In this document: piece after piece, positions 57,311-64,000 of the stretch
How positions within the stretch are numbered: position 1 is the first letter of the stretch
Layout: each line of letters begins with the position of its first letter
Source: Flavobacterium collinsii
Lineage (GTDB): Bacteria; Bacteroidota; Bacteroidia; Flavobacteriales; Flavobacteriaceae
Direction: 5' to 3'
DNA length: 64,000 nucleotides
Assembly (NCBI RefSeq): GCF_902804485.1
Contig: NZ_CADCST010000045.1
Location: 1-64,000 of the forward strand
Program-made: the position numbers and the translations under genes
Notes under the pieces: model-generated
Told to the model about the DNA's origin: nothing
What the model saw: the letters and a program-made list of their open reading frames with translations, nothing else
Databases searched by the model: none

Positions 57311-57454
57311 AACGCATAGAAACATAGGATTTAAGTGTTGGATAAGGAGGTTAGAAGAGAAACTCATTTCTTTCTCATAGCTATGTGCTTTAATGAAAAG
57401 TGAAACGCCTTTTATTCTTTTTACAAGCTTTGTTATCTATGTCTCTATGTGTTA
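57311..57454. repeat. Dispersed inverted-repeat element, copy B, inside the siderophore operon
   Basis: The left end AACGCATAGAAACATAGGAT (from 57311) and the inverted right end ATCTATGTCTCTATGTGTT (to about 57453) match copy A at 20117-20252, with the same internal CTATGTG (57381). It is 144 bases with no ORF. It splits the operon between monooxygenase and second NIS synthetase. Confidence 0.65.
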
Positions 57455-57500
57455 AAAAAAATACCCCCTATTGACAGGTCTTACTAAAAATCAACTAAAA

Positions 57501-59333
57501 ATGATAACCCCAGAAAATACCTTTAAAGACGCTCAGCACCTCAACGCCGATATTTGGAATCAGGTCAATCGAAACTTACTCGCCAAAAGTATTTCGGAAT
57601 TGATGCGTGAAGACGTCGCAAACCCACAAATAACTGCTAAAGATGAGGATGGTCTTACCCATTTCAGATTAGAAACCGACACAGAGAGTATTTACTATAC
57701 TTTTTCGGCTTATCCAAGGTTTCTTAACTATTGGCATATCGTTAAAGACAGTCTTTGTAAAGTCGAGCATGAAGTAAAATTAGAGCATATCGATGTACCG
57801 AATTTCTTTATCGAACTTCAGGAAACTTTTGGTATCAACTCTTTTACCCTGGCTCACTATATCGAAGAGTTACTCCACACCTTATACGCTGATGCTTACA
57901 TTCAGTCAAACCGTCGTGTGCCTGCCGCGGAACTAGCCGATGCTGATTTTCAAACGATCGAACACAGTCTTGATGGCCACCCGTGGGTAATTGTAAACAA
58001 AGGCCGTATTGGTTTTGACTCAGAAGATTATACGAAATACAATCCCGAGTCTGATCAAAGAACACGTTTAATTTGGATTGCGGCTCATAAAAACAGAGCC
58101 AATCTTCGTTTACAGACCGATGTGGACGATCAGGATTTTTATGAAAATGAAATTGGTAAAGAAAAACTAGATGCCTTTAGAAACAAGTTAGCGGCATTAA
58201 ATGTAGATCCATATGATTATGTTTTTATTCCGGTGCATGTATGGCAATGGCAAAATAAACTCGTGATGCAATTTTCTAATGATATTGCTTCCAAACATCT
58301 TATCCCATTAGAGTTAACCGAAGACATTTACAGCCCTCAACAAAGCATCCGTACTTTTTTCAACGAAAGTGCACCTCATAAACATTATGTAAAAACATCA
58401 ATGTCTATACTAAACACTAGCCATGTTAGAGGTTTGTCTCCTAAACAATTATTGATAGCGCCACGTTTGACAGAGTATCTGAAAAATGTACTTAAAAAAG
58501 ACGAGCACTTGCAAAAAATGGGAGTTATACTTTTAGGCGAAGTCGTTTCGGTTACCTATGCCCACCCTAGTTATAGTAAAATTGACAATCCTCCTTACCA
58601 GTACAATGAATATCTGGGCGCTATGTGGCGCGAAAGCCCTATAAATTCACTTAGAGAAGGAGAGAATTTAATGACGATGGCGGCATTATTATATGTAGAC
58701 AACACCGGAAAAAGTCTTGTACAAGAACTTATAGAAAAATCAGGTCTTTCTACAGAACAATGGCTCAAAGCTTATATGACTGCGTATCTTAAGCCCGTAC
58801 TTCAGATTTATTACCAGCATTCGTTATCTATCGATCCACATGGACAAAATGTGATTCTGATTCTAAAAGATTATGTGCCAACACGTATTGCCTTGCAAGA
58901 CTTTGTGGGAGATATTTTAATTAATGAAGAAGCAAAGAAAAAATTGCCTCAGGAATTTATTGATAACTTGTTTAATGCCTCTCCAAATCCGGAAAATGCA
59001 CCATTAACGATACTTATCGCCATTTTTGATGCCTTCTTCAGATACCTGAGTCACGTTATGATTACAAACGCTAACTATACAGAAAAAGAATTCTGGAATT
59101 GTGTTTACGATATCATCATCGAATATCAGGCAGAACATCCTGAGCTTCAGGAAATATTCGACAAGTACAATATGTTTATACCTGAATTCAAACGTCTTAT
59201 TTTCAATAGCCGACGTTTGTATAATGGTTATGAAGAAACGGCCGGATTTCCACACATGAAAAAAAGTGGTTTTGTACCGAATCCGTTACATCAGTTAATC
59301 CATGAAGAAATAGTAACAGCAAAAGAAAACTAA
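57501..59333 (+). CDS. NIS synthetase, DesD/AlcC/PubC-like (second)
   Basis: I start at the ATG at 57501 (MITPENTFK), not at a TTG ten codons upstream, giving 610 aa. SLDGHPWVIVNKGRIGF holds the ATP-binding H-P...K-x-R-x-GF in the variant spelling I associate with the type-C (DesD/AlcC) branch. FIPVHVWQWQNKL, SIRTFFNESAPHKHYVKTSMSI and HGQNVILILKDYVPTRIALQDF follow. Type-C enzymes join N-hydroxy-N-succinyl-diamine units or complete citrate-hydroxamates. Its stop shares a base with the MATE ATG (TAATG). Having this plus the NIS-GNAT fusion leaves product class open. Confidence 0.92.
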   Translation: MITPENTFKDAQHLNADIWNQVNRNLLAKSISELMREDVANPQITAKDEDGLTHFRLETDTESIYYTFSAYPRFLNYWHIVKDSLCKVEHEVKLEHIDVPNFFIELQETFGINSFTLAHYIEELLHTLYADAYIQSNRRVPAAELADADFQTIEHSLDGHPWVIVNKGRIGFDSEDYTKYNPESDQRTRLIWIAAHKNRANLRLQTDVDDQDFYENEIGKEKLDAFRNKLAALNVDPYDYVFIPVHVWQWQNKLVMQFSNDIASKHLIPLELTEDIYSPQQSIRTFFNESAPHKHYVKTSMSILNTSHVRGLSPKQLLIAPRLTEYLKNVLKKDEHLQKMGVILLGEVVSVTYAHPSYSKIDNPPYQYNEYLGAMWRESPINSLREGENLMTMAALLYVDNTGKSLVQELIEKSGLSTEQWLKAYMTAYLKPVLQIYYQHSLSIDPHGQNVILILKDYVPTRIALQDFVGDILINEEAKKKLPQEFIDNLFNASPNPENAPLTILIAIFDAFFRYLSHVMITNANYTEKEFWNCVYDIIIEYQAEHPELQEIFDKYNMFIPEFKRLIFNSRRLYNGYEETAGFPHMKKSGFVPNPLHQLIHEEIVTAKEN

Positions 59334-60739
59334 TGAAAGAAGCTCTTTTAAAAACACGCTCCTTCTTTGGTTTATTAAGGCGTTCTCTTGCCGGAAGTGA
59401 AAAAAACTTTACTTCGGGCAGCATTAACAAAACCATTCTTTTACTGTCAGTTCCAATGGTGGTTGAGCTTTTGATGGAATCACTATTTGTATGTTCCAAT
59501 CTGTTCTTTGTTAGCCGATTGGGTACGAATGCTATTTCAATTGCGGGAGCGACCACAACTTTCATCACTTTTTGTTATTCGGTTTCCATTGGTTTGGGGA
59601 TAGCGGCTTCCGCGATGATTTCCAGAAGAATTGGCGAGAAAAAATTCAAAGCAGCAGGCCAGACCACCATGCAGGTGATTTATGCTACAGTGCCTATTGC
59701 TGCCCTGATTAGTATTGTCTGCACCATCTGGACTACCGATATTATGAGTGCCATGGGACTTTCGGCTGCTATGGTTGAGGAAGGAAGAACTTACGGCATC
59801 GTCATGTTTGCTTCCAGCGGATTTTTGATACTCCGAATCGTCGTAAATGGGATCTTCCGGGGTGTTGGAGACGCTTCGACTGCAATGAGAATACTGTGGC
59901 TATCCAATGCGTTGAACATTGTACTGTGTCCGGTATTTATTTATGGCTGGGGTCCTGTTCCGGCATACGGCTTATTGGGAGTTGGACTGGCCACTTTAAT
60001 TGCGAGAGTAATTGGAGTGCTGTATCAGGCCTGGTATCTGATAAGGGCAAAAACCATGTTAAAAATTGGTCTGGCACAAATGGTCTTTAATCTTGCTATT
60101 TTCAAAAGAGTCCTGAAACTGGCTTTTGGCGGTACCGTACAATTCATCATTCCGGCATCAAGCTGGGTGTTCATGATTAAAATCATGTCGCATTTTGGTG
60201 AGAGTGCTCTTGCAGGTTACATTCTGGCGCAAAGAGTCACTTCTATCGCTACGATGCCGGCCTGGGGTCTTGGAAACGCAGCAGGAATCTTAACCGGACA
60301 AAATCTGGGAGCCAAACAGCCCGAACGTGCCGAAAAATCGGTTTGGAGAGCGGGAATGTTAAACATGGGATTTCTGGTTTTAATTGGAATTTGCTGGATA
60401 TTCCTAGCTGTTCCGGTCATAAAAATCTTTACTGACATTCCTGAGGTGATCTCTTTTAGTACCATGTACATTCATCTTATTTCGATAGCTTACATATTAT
60501 TAGGTTATACGATGGTGATTTCAAGAGCCCTTAATGCGGCCGGTGAAGTAAAAGTAGTGACCTGGCTTTACATCCTGATGTTCTATGTCATACAGATTCC
60601 GCTTGCCTATGCTCTGGGAATTTCTTTTGACCTGGGTTCCAATGGTGTTTTTACCGCCATCCTTGTTTCGGAAATTATATTAGCCGTGGCTTGTATCGTC
60701 GTCTTCCGAAAAGGAAAATGGAAACATACAAAGGTTTAA
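59333..60739 (+). CDS. MATE-family exporter, probable siderophore efflux
   Basis: This 468-aa protein has about 12 TMs. INKTILLLSVPMVVELLMESLFVCSNLFFVSRLG (in blocks) opens it, GVGLATLIARVIGVLYQAWYLI marks the middle, and the second half mirrors the first (TVQFIIPASSWVFMIKIMSHFG). It is a MATE drug/sodium antiporter family member of normal length. Translation is coupled to the NIS synthetase, which points to export of the finished siderophore across the inner membrane. MATE proteins do this job in some NIS clusters, but specificity is inferred. It is the last gene before the repeat array at 60764. Confidence 0.9.
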   Translation: MKEALLKTRSFFGLLRRSLAGSEKNFTSGSINKTILLLSVPMVVELLMESLFVCSNLFFVSRLGTNAISIAGATTTFITFCYSVSIGLGIAASAMISRRIGEKKFKAAGQTTMQVIYATVPIAALISIVCTIWTTDIMSAMGLSAAMVEEGRTYGIVMFASSGFLILRIVVNGIFRGVGDASTAMRILWLSNALNIVLCPVFIYGWGPVPAYGLLGVGLATLIARVIGVLYQAWYLIRAKTMLKIGLAQMVFNLAIFKRVLKLAFGGTVQFIIPASSWVFMIKIMSHFGESALAGYILAQRVTSIATMPAWGLGNAAGILTGQNLGAKQPERAEKSVWRAGMLNMGFLVLIGICWIFLAVPVIKIFTDIPEVISFSTMYIHLISIAYILLGYTMVISRALNAAGEVKVVTWLYILMFYVIQIPLAYALGISFDLGSNGVFTAILVSEIILAVACIVVFRKGKWKHTKV

Positions 60740-60763
60740 AACTAAACCGGTTCAAAATATGTC

Positions 60764-61134
60764 ACCCCGTTGGGGTTTATTGAAACGATTTTACCAATTT
60801 CTATAAATATTTTGCCCCGATGGGGCTTAACATTTATGAACAGCCCCAAAGAAGCATCATATTTATAGAATTACGTTCCAATGAGATAACATTTGCAAAA
60901 GCTTCAAAGGAGCATCATATTTATAGCATTTATAACGTATTTTTTTGCAAAAGCTCCAAAGGAGCGACGTATCTATAGAATTACGTTCCGATGAGATTAA
61001 CATTTATAAAAGCTCCGAAGGAGCACCATATCTATAGAATTACGTTCCAATGAGGTTAACATTTATAAAAGCTCCAAAGGAGCGTAATATTTATAGCATT
61101 TAGAATGTTTTTTTTTCGAAAGCTCCAGAGGAGC
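60764..61134 (+). repeat. Array of eight short palindromes (GCTCCAAAGGAGC family)
   Basis: Palindromes sit at 60764 (CCCCGTTGGGG), 60814 (GCCCCGATGGGGC), about 60842 (degenerate), 60901, 60953, 61012, 61071 and 61122 (GCTCC-x3-GGAGC types). They are spaced about 50-60 bases and joined by recurring atatttatagaattacgttcc-like linkers. It has no ORF. It separates the MATE gene from the ACP. Such intergenic palindromes are frequent in Flavobacterium as I recall. Each could fold as an RNA hairpin. Confidence 0.85.
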
Positions 61135-61212
61135 GTCATATCTATTGCATATGAATAACAAAACATTAAACAACAAATAAAAAATATCAATTTAATATTA
61201 AATAATAGAACA

Positions 61213-61455
61213 ATGAGTACAATAGAACAATTACACGGAGTATTTGCAAGAGCTTTTGAAATTCCTGTTGAGGCAGTAAACGACGGACTGGAATATCAGG
61301 CTATAGCCGAATGGGATTCGATGAGTCATTTGGTATTAGTAGAAGAACTTGAAAGTACATACAAAATCTCAATCGAAATGGAGGACATTTTGGAGATGGG
61401 AAGTGTAGCAAAAATAAAAGACATCCTTAAAAAATACGGATTTGAAATTAATTAG
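61213..61455 (+). CDS. Acyl carrier protein
   Basis: This 80-aa protein has the phosphopantetheine site at Ser36 in AEWDSMSHLVLVEELE. The flanking helices (VFARAFEIPVEAVNDGLEYQ, in pieces; MEDILEMGSVAKIKDILKKYG) fit a stand-alone ACP/PCP. The WDS rather than LDS form is common for ACPs that work with discrete AMP ligases, not fatty-acid synthase. It lies 17 bases before an AMP-forming ligase and 473 bases after the MATE gene, beyond the palindrome array. It probably carries the acyl group activated by that ligase. Whether this serves siderophore acylation or another pathway is not decided. Confidence 0.88.
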   Translation: MSTIEQLHGVFARAFEIPVEAVNDGLEYQAIAEWDSMSHLVLVEELESTYKISIEMEDILEMGSVAKIKDILKKYGFEIN

Positions 61456-61472
61456 AATAGACCACTAAACTT

Positions 61473-62861
61473 ATGGAACTATACGATTTAATCAGGAAAA
61501 ACGAAAAACTGACTTTTACCGATTCCAGCACTGGCCTTTCAAAATCTATTGCAGAAATGGATCAGTCACTGGAAATCGAAAACATCCGTTCAGTTGTTTT
61601 TATTTACAATGACAATCAGTTACCGGCTATCGAAACGCTTTTAAATTTTTACCAGAGCAGGTTTACGATTGCTTTGTTGGGAATGGGTTTACTTGAAAAT
61701 TTTAAGGAAAATTTGGAACAGAAATATACTCCTTATTATATCTATGACCCTACGCGAACTGAAATAGAAGGTTATACGGCTGTAAATGCCTCAGAAACGA
61801 TAGTATTGTTTAAACGAAACGTAAATTTAATTTACCCTATACATGCCAAAATCAAACTTTTGCTAAGTACTTCCGGGACTACAGGATCGCCTAAATTTGT
61901 TAGGCTTTCTGATGAAAACCTGGTACATAATGCAAAATCGATTATGGAATATATGCCTATTCGAACGGATGATGTAGTGCCTTTAAATGTACCTATTAAT
62001 TTTGTTTACGGCTTATCGATTTTTACCACCAATTGCATCAAAGCCAATCAAATTGTATGTACGGATAAGGATGCTTTTCAAAAAGAATTTTGGGCCGATT
62101 TCAAAAAATACGGATACTCTACCCTGGGTGGAGTTCCGTACTTTTATGAAATGTTATACAGTATTGGATTTTTCAAAAAAGACCATCCTTCCTTACGTTA
62201 CCTGACTCATACGGGCGGAATGCTGAATCACAAACTGATCGAAGCGATTTCTGACTTTAGCGAGAAATTTGGCAAACAGTTCTTTGCGCAATACGGTCAG
62301 ACAGAAGCTTCAGGCCGTATGGCTTATCTGCCTCCTAAAGATCTGTTGCGAAAAGGAACATCAATTGGTTTACCAGTCAAAAACGGACGTTTTGAGATCG
62401 ATAACGAAACGGATGAGCTGATTTATATTGGTCCTAACGTTTATGGCGGTTATGCCAATGTCAGAGCCGATTTACAATTTTTTGAACAGCAGGAAAGACT
62501 TCACACGGGAGACAAAGCCCGTAAAGACGACGAAGGCTACTACTACATTATAGGCCGAATCAAACGAATCGTGAAATTGTTCGGAGTACGTCTCAATCTT
62601 GACGAAACAGAATTATTGCTGAAAGATGCATTGGGTGGACAAACGTTTATCTGCCTCGGAATAAACGATAAACATTTGGCCGTAATGTACACCGACGAAA
62701 ATCTGAACAAAGAATTGATTCTGAAAGTGCTAAAAGCCAAACTAAATCTTCACGCCAGTTCTTTAAAAGTGATGCACATAGAAGACGTTCCGCTTACACC
62801 AAACGGAAAAGTGAACTATCCATTGCTTAAAGAAGCACTAGAATTAGAGGAGGCTTTGTAA
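61473..62861 (+). CDS. AMP-forming acyl/aryl-acid ligase (ANL superfamily)
   Basis: This 462-aa adenylation enzyme has the P-loop at about 130-146 (LLLSTSGTTGSPKFVRLS), AQYGQTEAS, HTGDKARKDDEGYYYIIGR and the C-terminal catalytic lysine in PLTPNGKVNYP near 449. It is a little short (ANL enzymes are often over 500 aa), with a reduced N-terminal region. It activates an organic acid as the adenylate and should load it onto the ACP encoded 17 bases upstream. The acid is not predictable by eye; GGVPYFYEML lies near the likely pocket. It ends the island, followed by stacked terminator-like repeats. Confidence 0.88.
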   Translation: MELYDLIRKNEKLTFTDSSTGLSKSIAEMDQSLEIENIRSVVFIYNDNQLPAIETLLNFYQSRFTIALLGMGLLENFKENLEQKYTPYYIYDPTRTEIEGYTAVNASETIVLFKRNVNLIYPIHAKIKLLLSTSGTTGSPKFVRLSDENLVHNAKSIMEYMPIRTDDVVPLNVPINFVYGLSIFTTNCIKANQIVCTDKDAFQKEFWADFKKYGYSTLGGVPYFYEMLYSIGFFKKDHPSLRYLTHTGGMLNHKLIEAISDFSEKFGKQFFAQYGQTEASGRMAYLPPKDLLRKGTSIGLPVKNGRFEIDNETDELIYIGPNVYGGYANVRADLQFFEQQERLHTGDKARKDDEGYYYIIGRIKRIVKLFGVRLNLDETELLLKDALGGQTFICLGINDKHLAVMYTDENLNKELILKVLKAKLNLHASSLKVMHIEDVPLTPNGKVNYPLLKEALELEEAL

Positions 62862-62865
62862 GTTT

Positions 62866-63168
62866 TCAATATTCAGTCGCGGTCTCAGTCGCAGTTTTCA
62901 GTTGCAGTATTCAGTTGCAGTATTCAGTCACGGTAATCAGTAAACATTAAAACTGAACACTGTGACTGAAAACTGTGACTATTTCTTTTATCTTTCAAAA
63001 CAAGTCACAGTTTTAGTCACGGTAATCAGTAAACATTAAAACTGAACACTGTGACTGAAAACTGTGACTATTTCTTTTATCTTTCAAAACAAGTCGAAGT
63101 AATCAGTAAACATTAAAACTGAGCACTGTGACTGAAAACTGTGACTATTTCTTTTATCTTTCAAAACA
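62866..63168 (+). repeat. Tandem hairpin units (AACTGTGACT/AATCAGT family)
   Basis: Three tandem units plus a diverged lead-in are present. The shared landmark taatcagtaaacattaaaac starts at 62934, 63023 and 63100, with a fourth copy in the terminator at 63190. Periods are 89, 77 and 90. Each unit contains inverted AGTCACAG/CTGTGACT arms and a tatttcttttatctttcaaaac tail, so each resembles a weak terminator. Confidence 0.85.
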
Positions 63169-63244
63169 AGTCGCAGTATTCAGTCACGGTAATCAGTACA
63201 CATTAAAACTGAAAACTGTGACTGAATACTGCGACTTTTTTTTT
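63169..63244 (+). terminator. Very strong terminator with 19-bp perfect stem
   Basis: AGTCGCAGTATTCAGTCAC (63169-63187) pairs without mismatch with GTGACTGAATACTGCGACT (63218-63236) and runs into nine T. It is the last unit of the tandem hairpin array and ends the siderophore/ligase transcript. Confidence 0.9.
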
Positions 63245-63250
63245 ATTACA

Positions 63251-63288
63251 AAAAAAAGACTCCTGACAAAATGCGTCAGAAGCCTTTT
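63251..63288 (-). terminator. Terminator of the TonB receptor (minus strand)
   Basis: On the minus strand AAAAGGCTTCTGAC pairs with GTCAGGAGTCTTTT, with two mismatched/wobble positions, and T8 follows. It lies 43 bases past the receptor stop codon, back to back with the plus-strand terminator. Confidence 0.85.
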
Positions 63289-63330
63289 CATAAAAAAACA
63301 AAATAATATTATTGCTGAAAAGCTTTTTTT

Positions 63331-64000
63331 TTAGAAACTGTATCCAAGTGCTAAATTAAATCTTGTACCGTTTCCTCTGGTATAATTGGCATTTGTTCCA
63401 AAGAACTGAGAAGTTGTTGGGTAATAATCTGTATTGAATATGTTTTCTATTCCAAGTTTTACTCTAATGCTGTCCGTTACTTTGTATGCTGTAGCCAGAT
63501 TCCATAAGTTGAAAGAATGAATTGGTCCTTCACCAATAGCATAAGCTCCTTTGGCATTTGGTTTAAAAACATCGCGATCGCCTACATACATCCAATACAA
63601 TTCAACGTTTAATCTTTCACCACCATATTTTGCATAACCTGTAATTTTAACCGGAGGGATTCTGTTTGATTTCAGGTAAATATCTGTCGGACCATAAAAA
63701 TGACCGTCAGAATCTTTGTCTCCTCTTCCCTGTACATTAGCATAGTTTCCTCCTACTGTCAATTGTTTCAAAATTTGATAATCGGCCTGAACTTCATATC
63801 CCCAAACTCTTTCCGGTAAACGCTCTGCTACTAAAAATCCGTCTACCTGAATCAAATTGGTTCCTAATTTTGATGTACTCAAATAATAAGAAGCACTTAA
63901 ATTGAATTTCCCTAACTGACTGCTAAAACCACCCTCATAATTATTAACGATAATAGGTTCGGTCTCTAATTTAGATATGGCGTCCTGTTTTGCGTTTGTT
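63331..64000 (-). CDS. TonB-dependent receptor, C-terminal part (cut by window edge), probable siderophore receptor
   Basis: About 223 codons are present and the frame is open to the window edge. No true start is inside; an in-frame TTG at 63882 is only a leucine. YEGGFSSQLGKFNLSASYYL, VWGYEVQADYQILKQLTVGGNYANVQG, IPPVKITGYAKYGGERLNVELYWMYVGDRD (all in blocks) and the terminal YTRGNGTRFNLALGYSF are typical of siderophore receptors of the FhuE/FecA class, with FNTDYYPT-S-QFF as the usual penultimate turn. Facing the siderophore operon, it is the natural importer of its product. The plug and promoter are outside, so ligand cannot be judged. Confidence 0.85.
   Translation of the reverse strand, partial: TNAKQDAISKLETEPIIVNNYEGGFSSQLGKFNLSASYYLSTSKLGTNLIQVDGFLVAERLPERVWGYEVQADYQILKQLTVGGNYANVQGRGDKDSDGHFYGPTDIYLKSNRIPPVKITGYAKYGGERLNVELYWMYVGDRDVFKPNAKGAYAIGEGPIHSFNLWNLATAYKVTDSIRVKLGIENIFNTDYYPTTSQFFGTNANYTRGNGTRFNLALGYSF

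Noticed and set aside
60764..61134. CRISPR-like regular repeat array
   Set aside because: Repeat cores are 11-13 base palindromes, the linkers themselves are repeated rather than unique spacers, and no cas genes are nearby.
62866..63236. CRISPR or minisatellite protein gene
   Set aside because: Units are inverted-repeat hairpins with uneven periods (89, 77, 90) and no unique spacers. The 68-codon frame across them is a by-product.
63331..63882. Complete 183-aa outer-membrane protein
   Set aside because: Its apparent start is a TTG and the same frame stays open to the window edge with receptor-like sequence, so it is a truncated TonB receptor.

Overview
The window reads as chromosomal DNA of a Flavobacterium-like member of the Bacteroidota. 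The DNA is AT-rich. It carries SusC/SusD pairs, ECF sigma/FecR modules, STN-domain TonB receptors, DUF4249, SprB repeats with a type IX secretion (T9SS) C-terminal domain, TAnnTTTG-type -7 elements, and almost no Shine-Dalgarno sequences. I found no rRNA, tRNA or CRISPR array.

Left part (1-12.3 kb): the edge of an IS3-family insertion sequence, two secreted orphan proteins and a phage-type muramidase-like protein. Then comes an OmpR-type two-component system followed by a complete tripartite RND efflux operon (lipoprotein adaptor, CusA/CzcA-type permease, TolC-type channel), a small beta-barrel protein and a META-domain lipoprotein. An 11-bp-periodic CTAAT array lies in front of the efflux operon.

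Middle (12.3-29.4 kb), mostly minus strand: two cell-surface signalling and uptake modules. The first is sigma factor, 69-aa protein, FecR, STN-TonB receptor and DUF4249 lipoprotein. It contains a 287-bp tandem duplication that made a chimeric mini-ORF and doubled a hairpin-rich leader. The second is sigma factor, FecR, SusC, SusD and then a phosphodiesterase-alkaline phosphatase fusion, which suggests phosphodiester scavenging. After a long non-coding stretch, a phage-tail-collar protein converges on a PRMT-like methyltransferase with one base between them.

29.5-50.6 kb: a 2096-aa SprB-repeat T9SS substrate followed by an outer-membrane barrel; a RadC-like protein diverging from a small DNA-binding-like protein; a bestrophin; a second two-component system whose genes are separated by a heptamer microsatellite; an Oar-like TonB receptor; and a second RND efflux operon on the minus strand. 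In that operon the permease and TolC channel form one reading frame, joined at an A8 tract where a -1 slip would give TAA-G-ATG.

50.6-64 kb: an iron-siderophore island behind a -7 element and a Fur-like palindrome. It encodes a nitroreductase, a PLP decarboxylase, an NIS synthetase fused to a GNAT acyltransferase, an amine N-monooxygenase, a second NIS synthetase and a MATE exporter, then an acyl carrier protein and an AMP-forming ligase. A TonB receptor at the right edge faces it. Together these suggest amino-acid decarboxylation, N-hydroxylation and acylation of the diamine, NIS condensation, export and re-uptake. The product is probably a hydroxamate; two NIS synthetases leave both a citrate-centred and a succinyl-dihydroxamate product open. 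The ACP/ligase pair is an unexplained addition. Three families of intergenic repeats punctuate the island.
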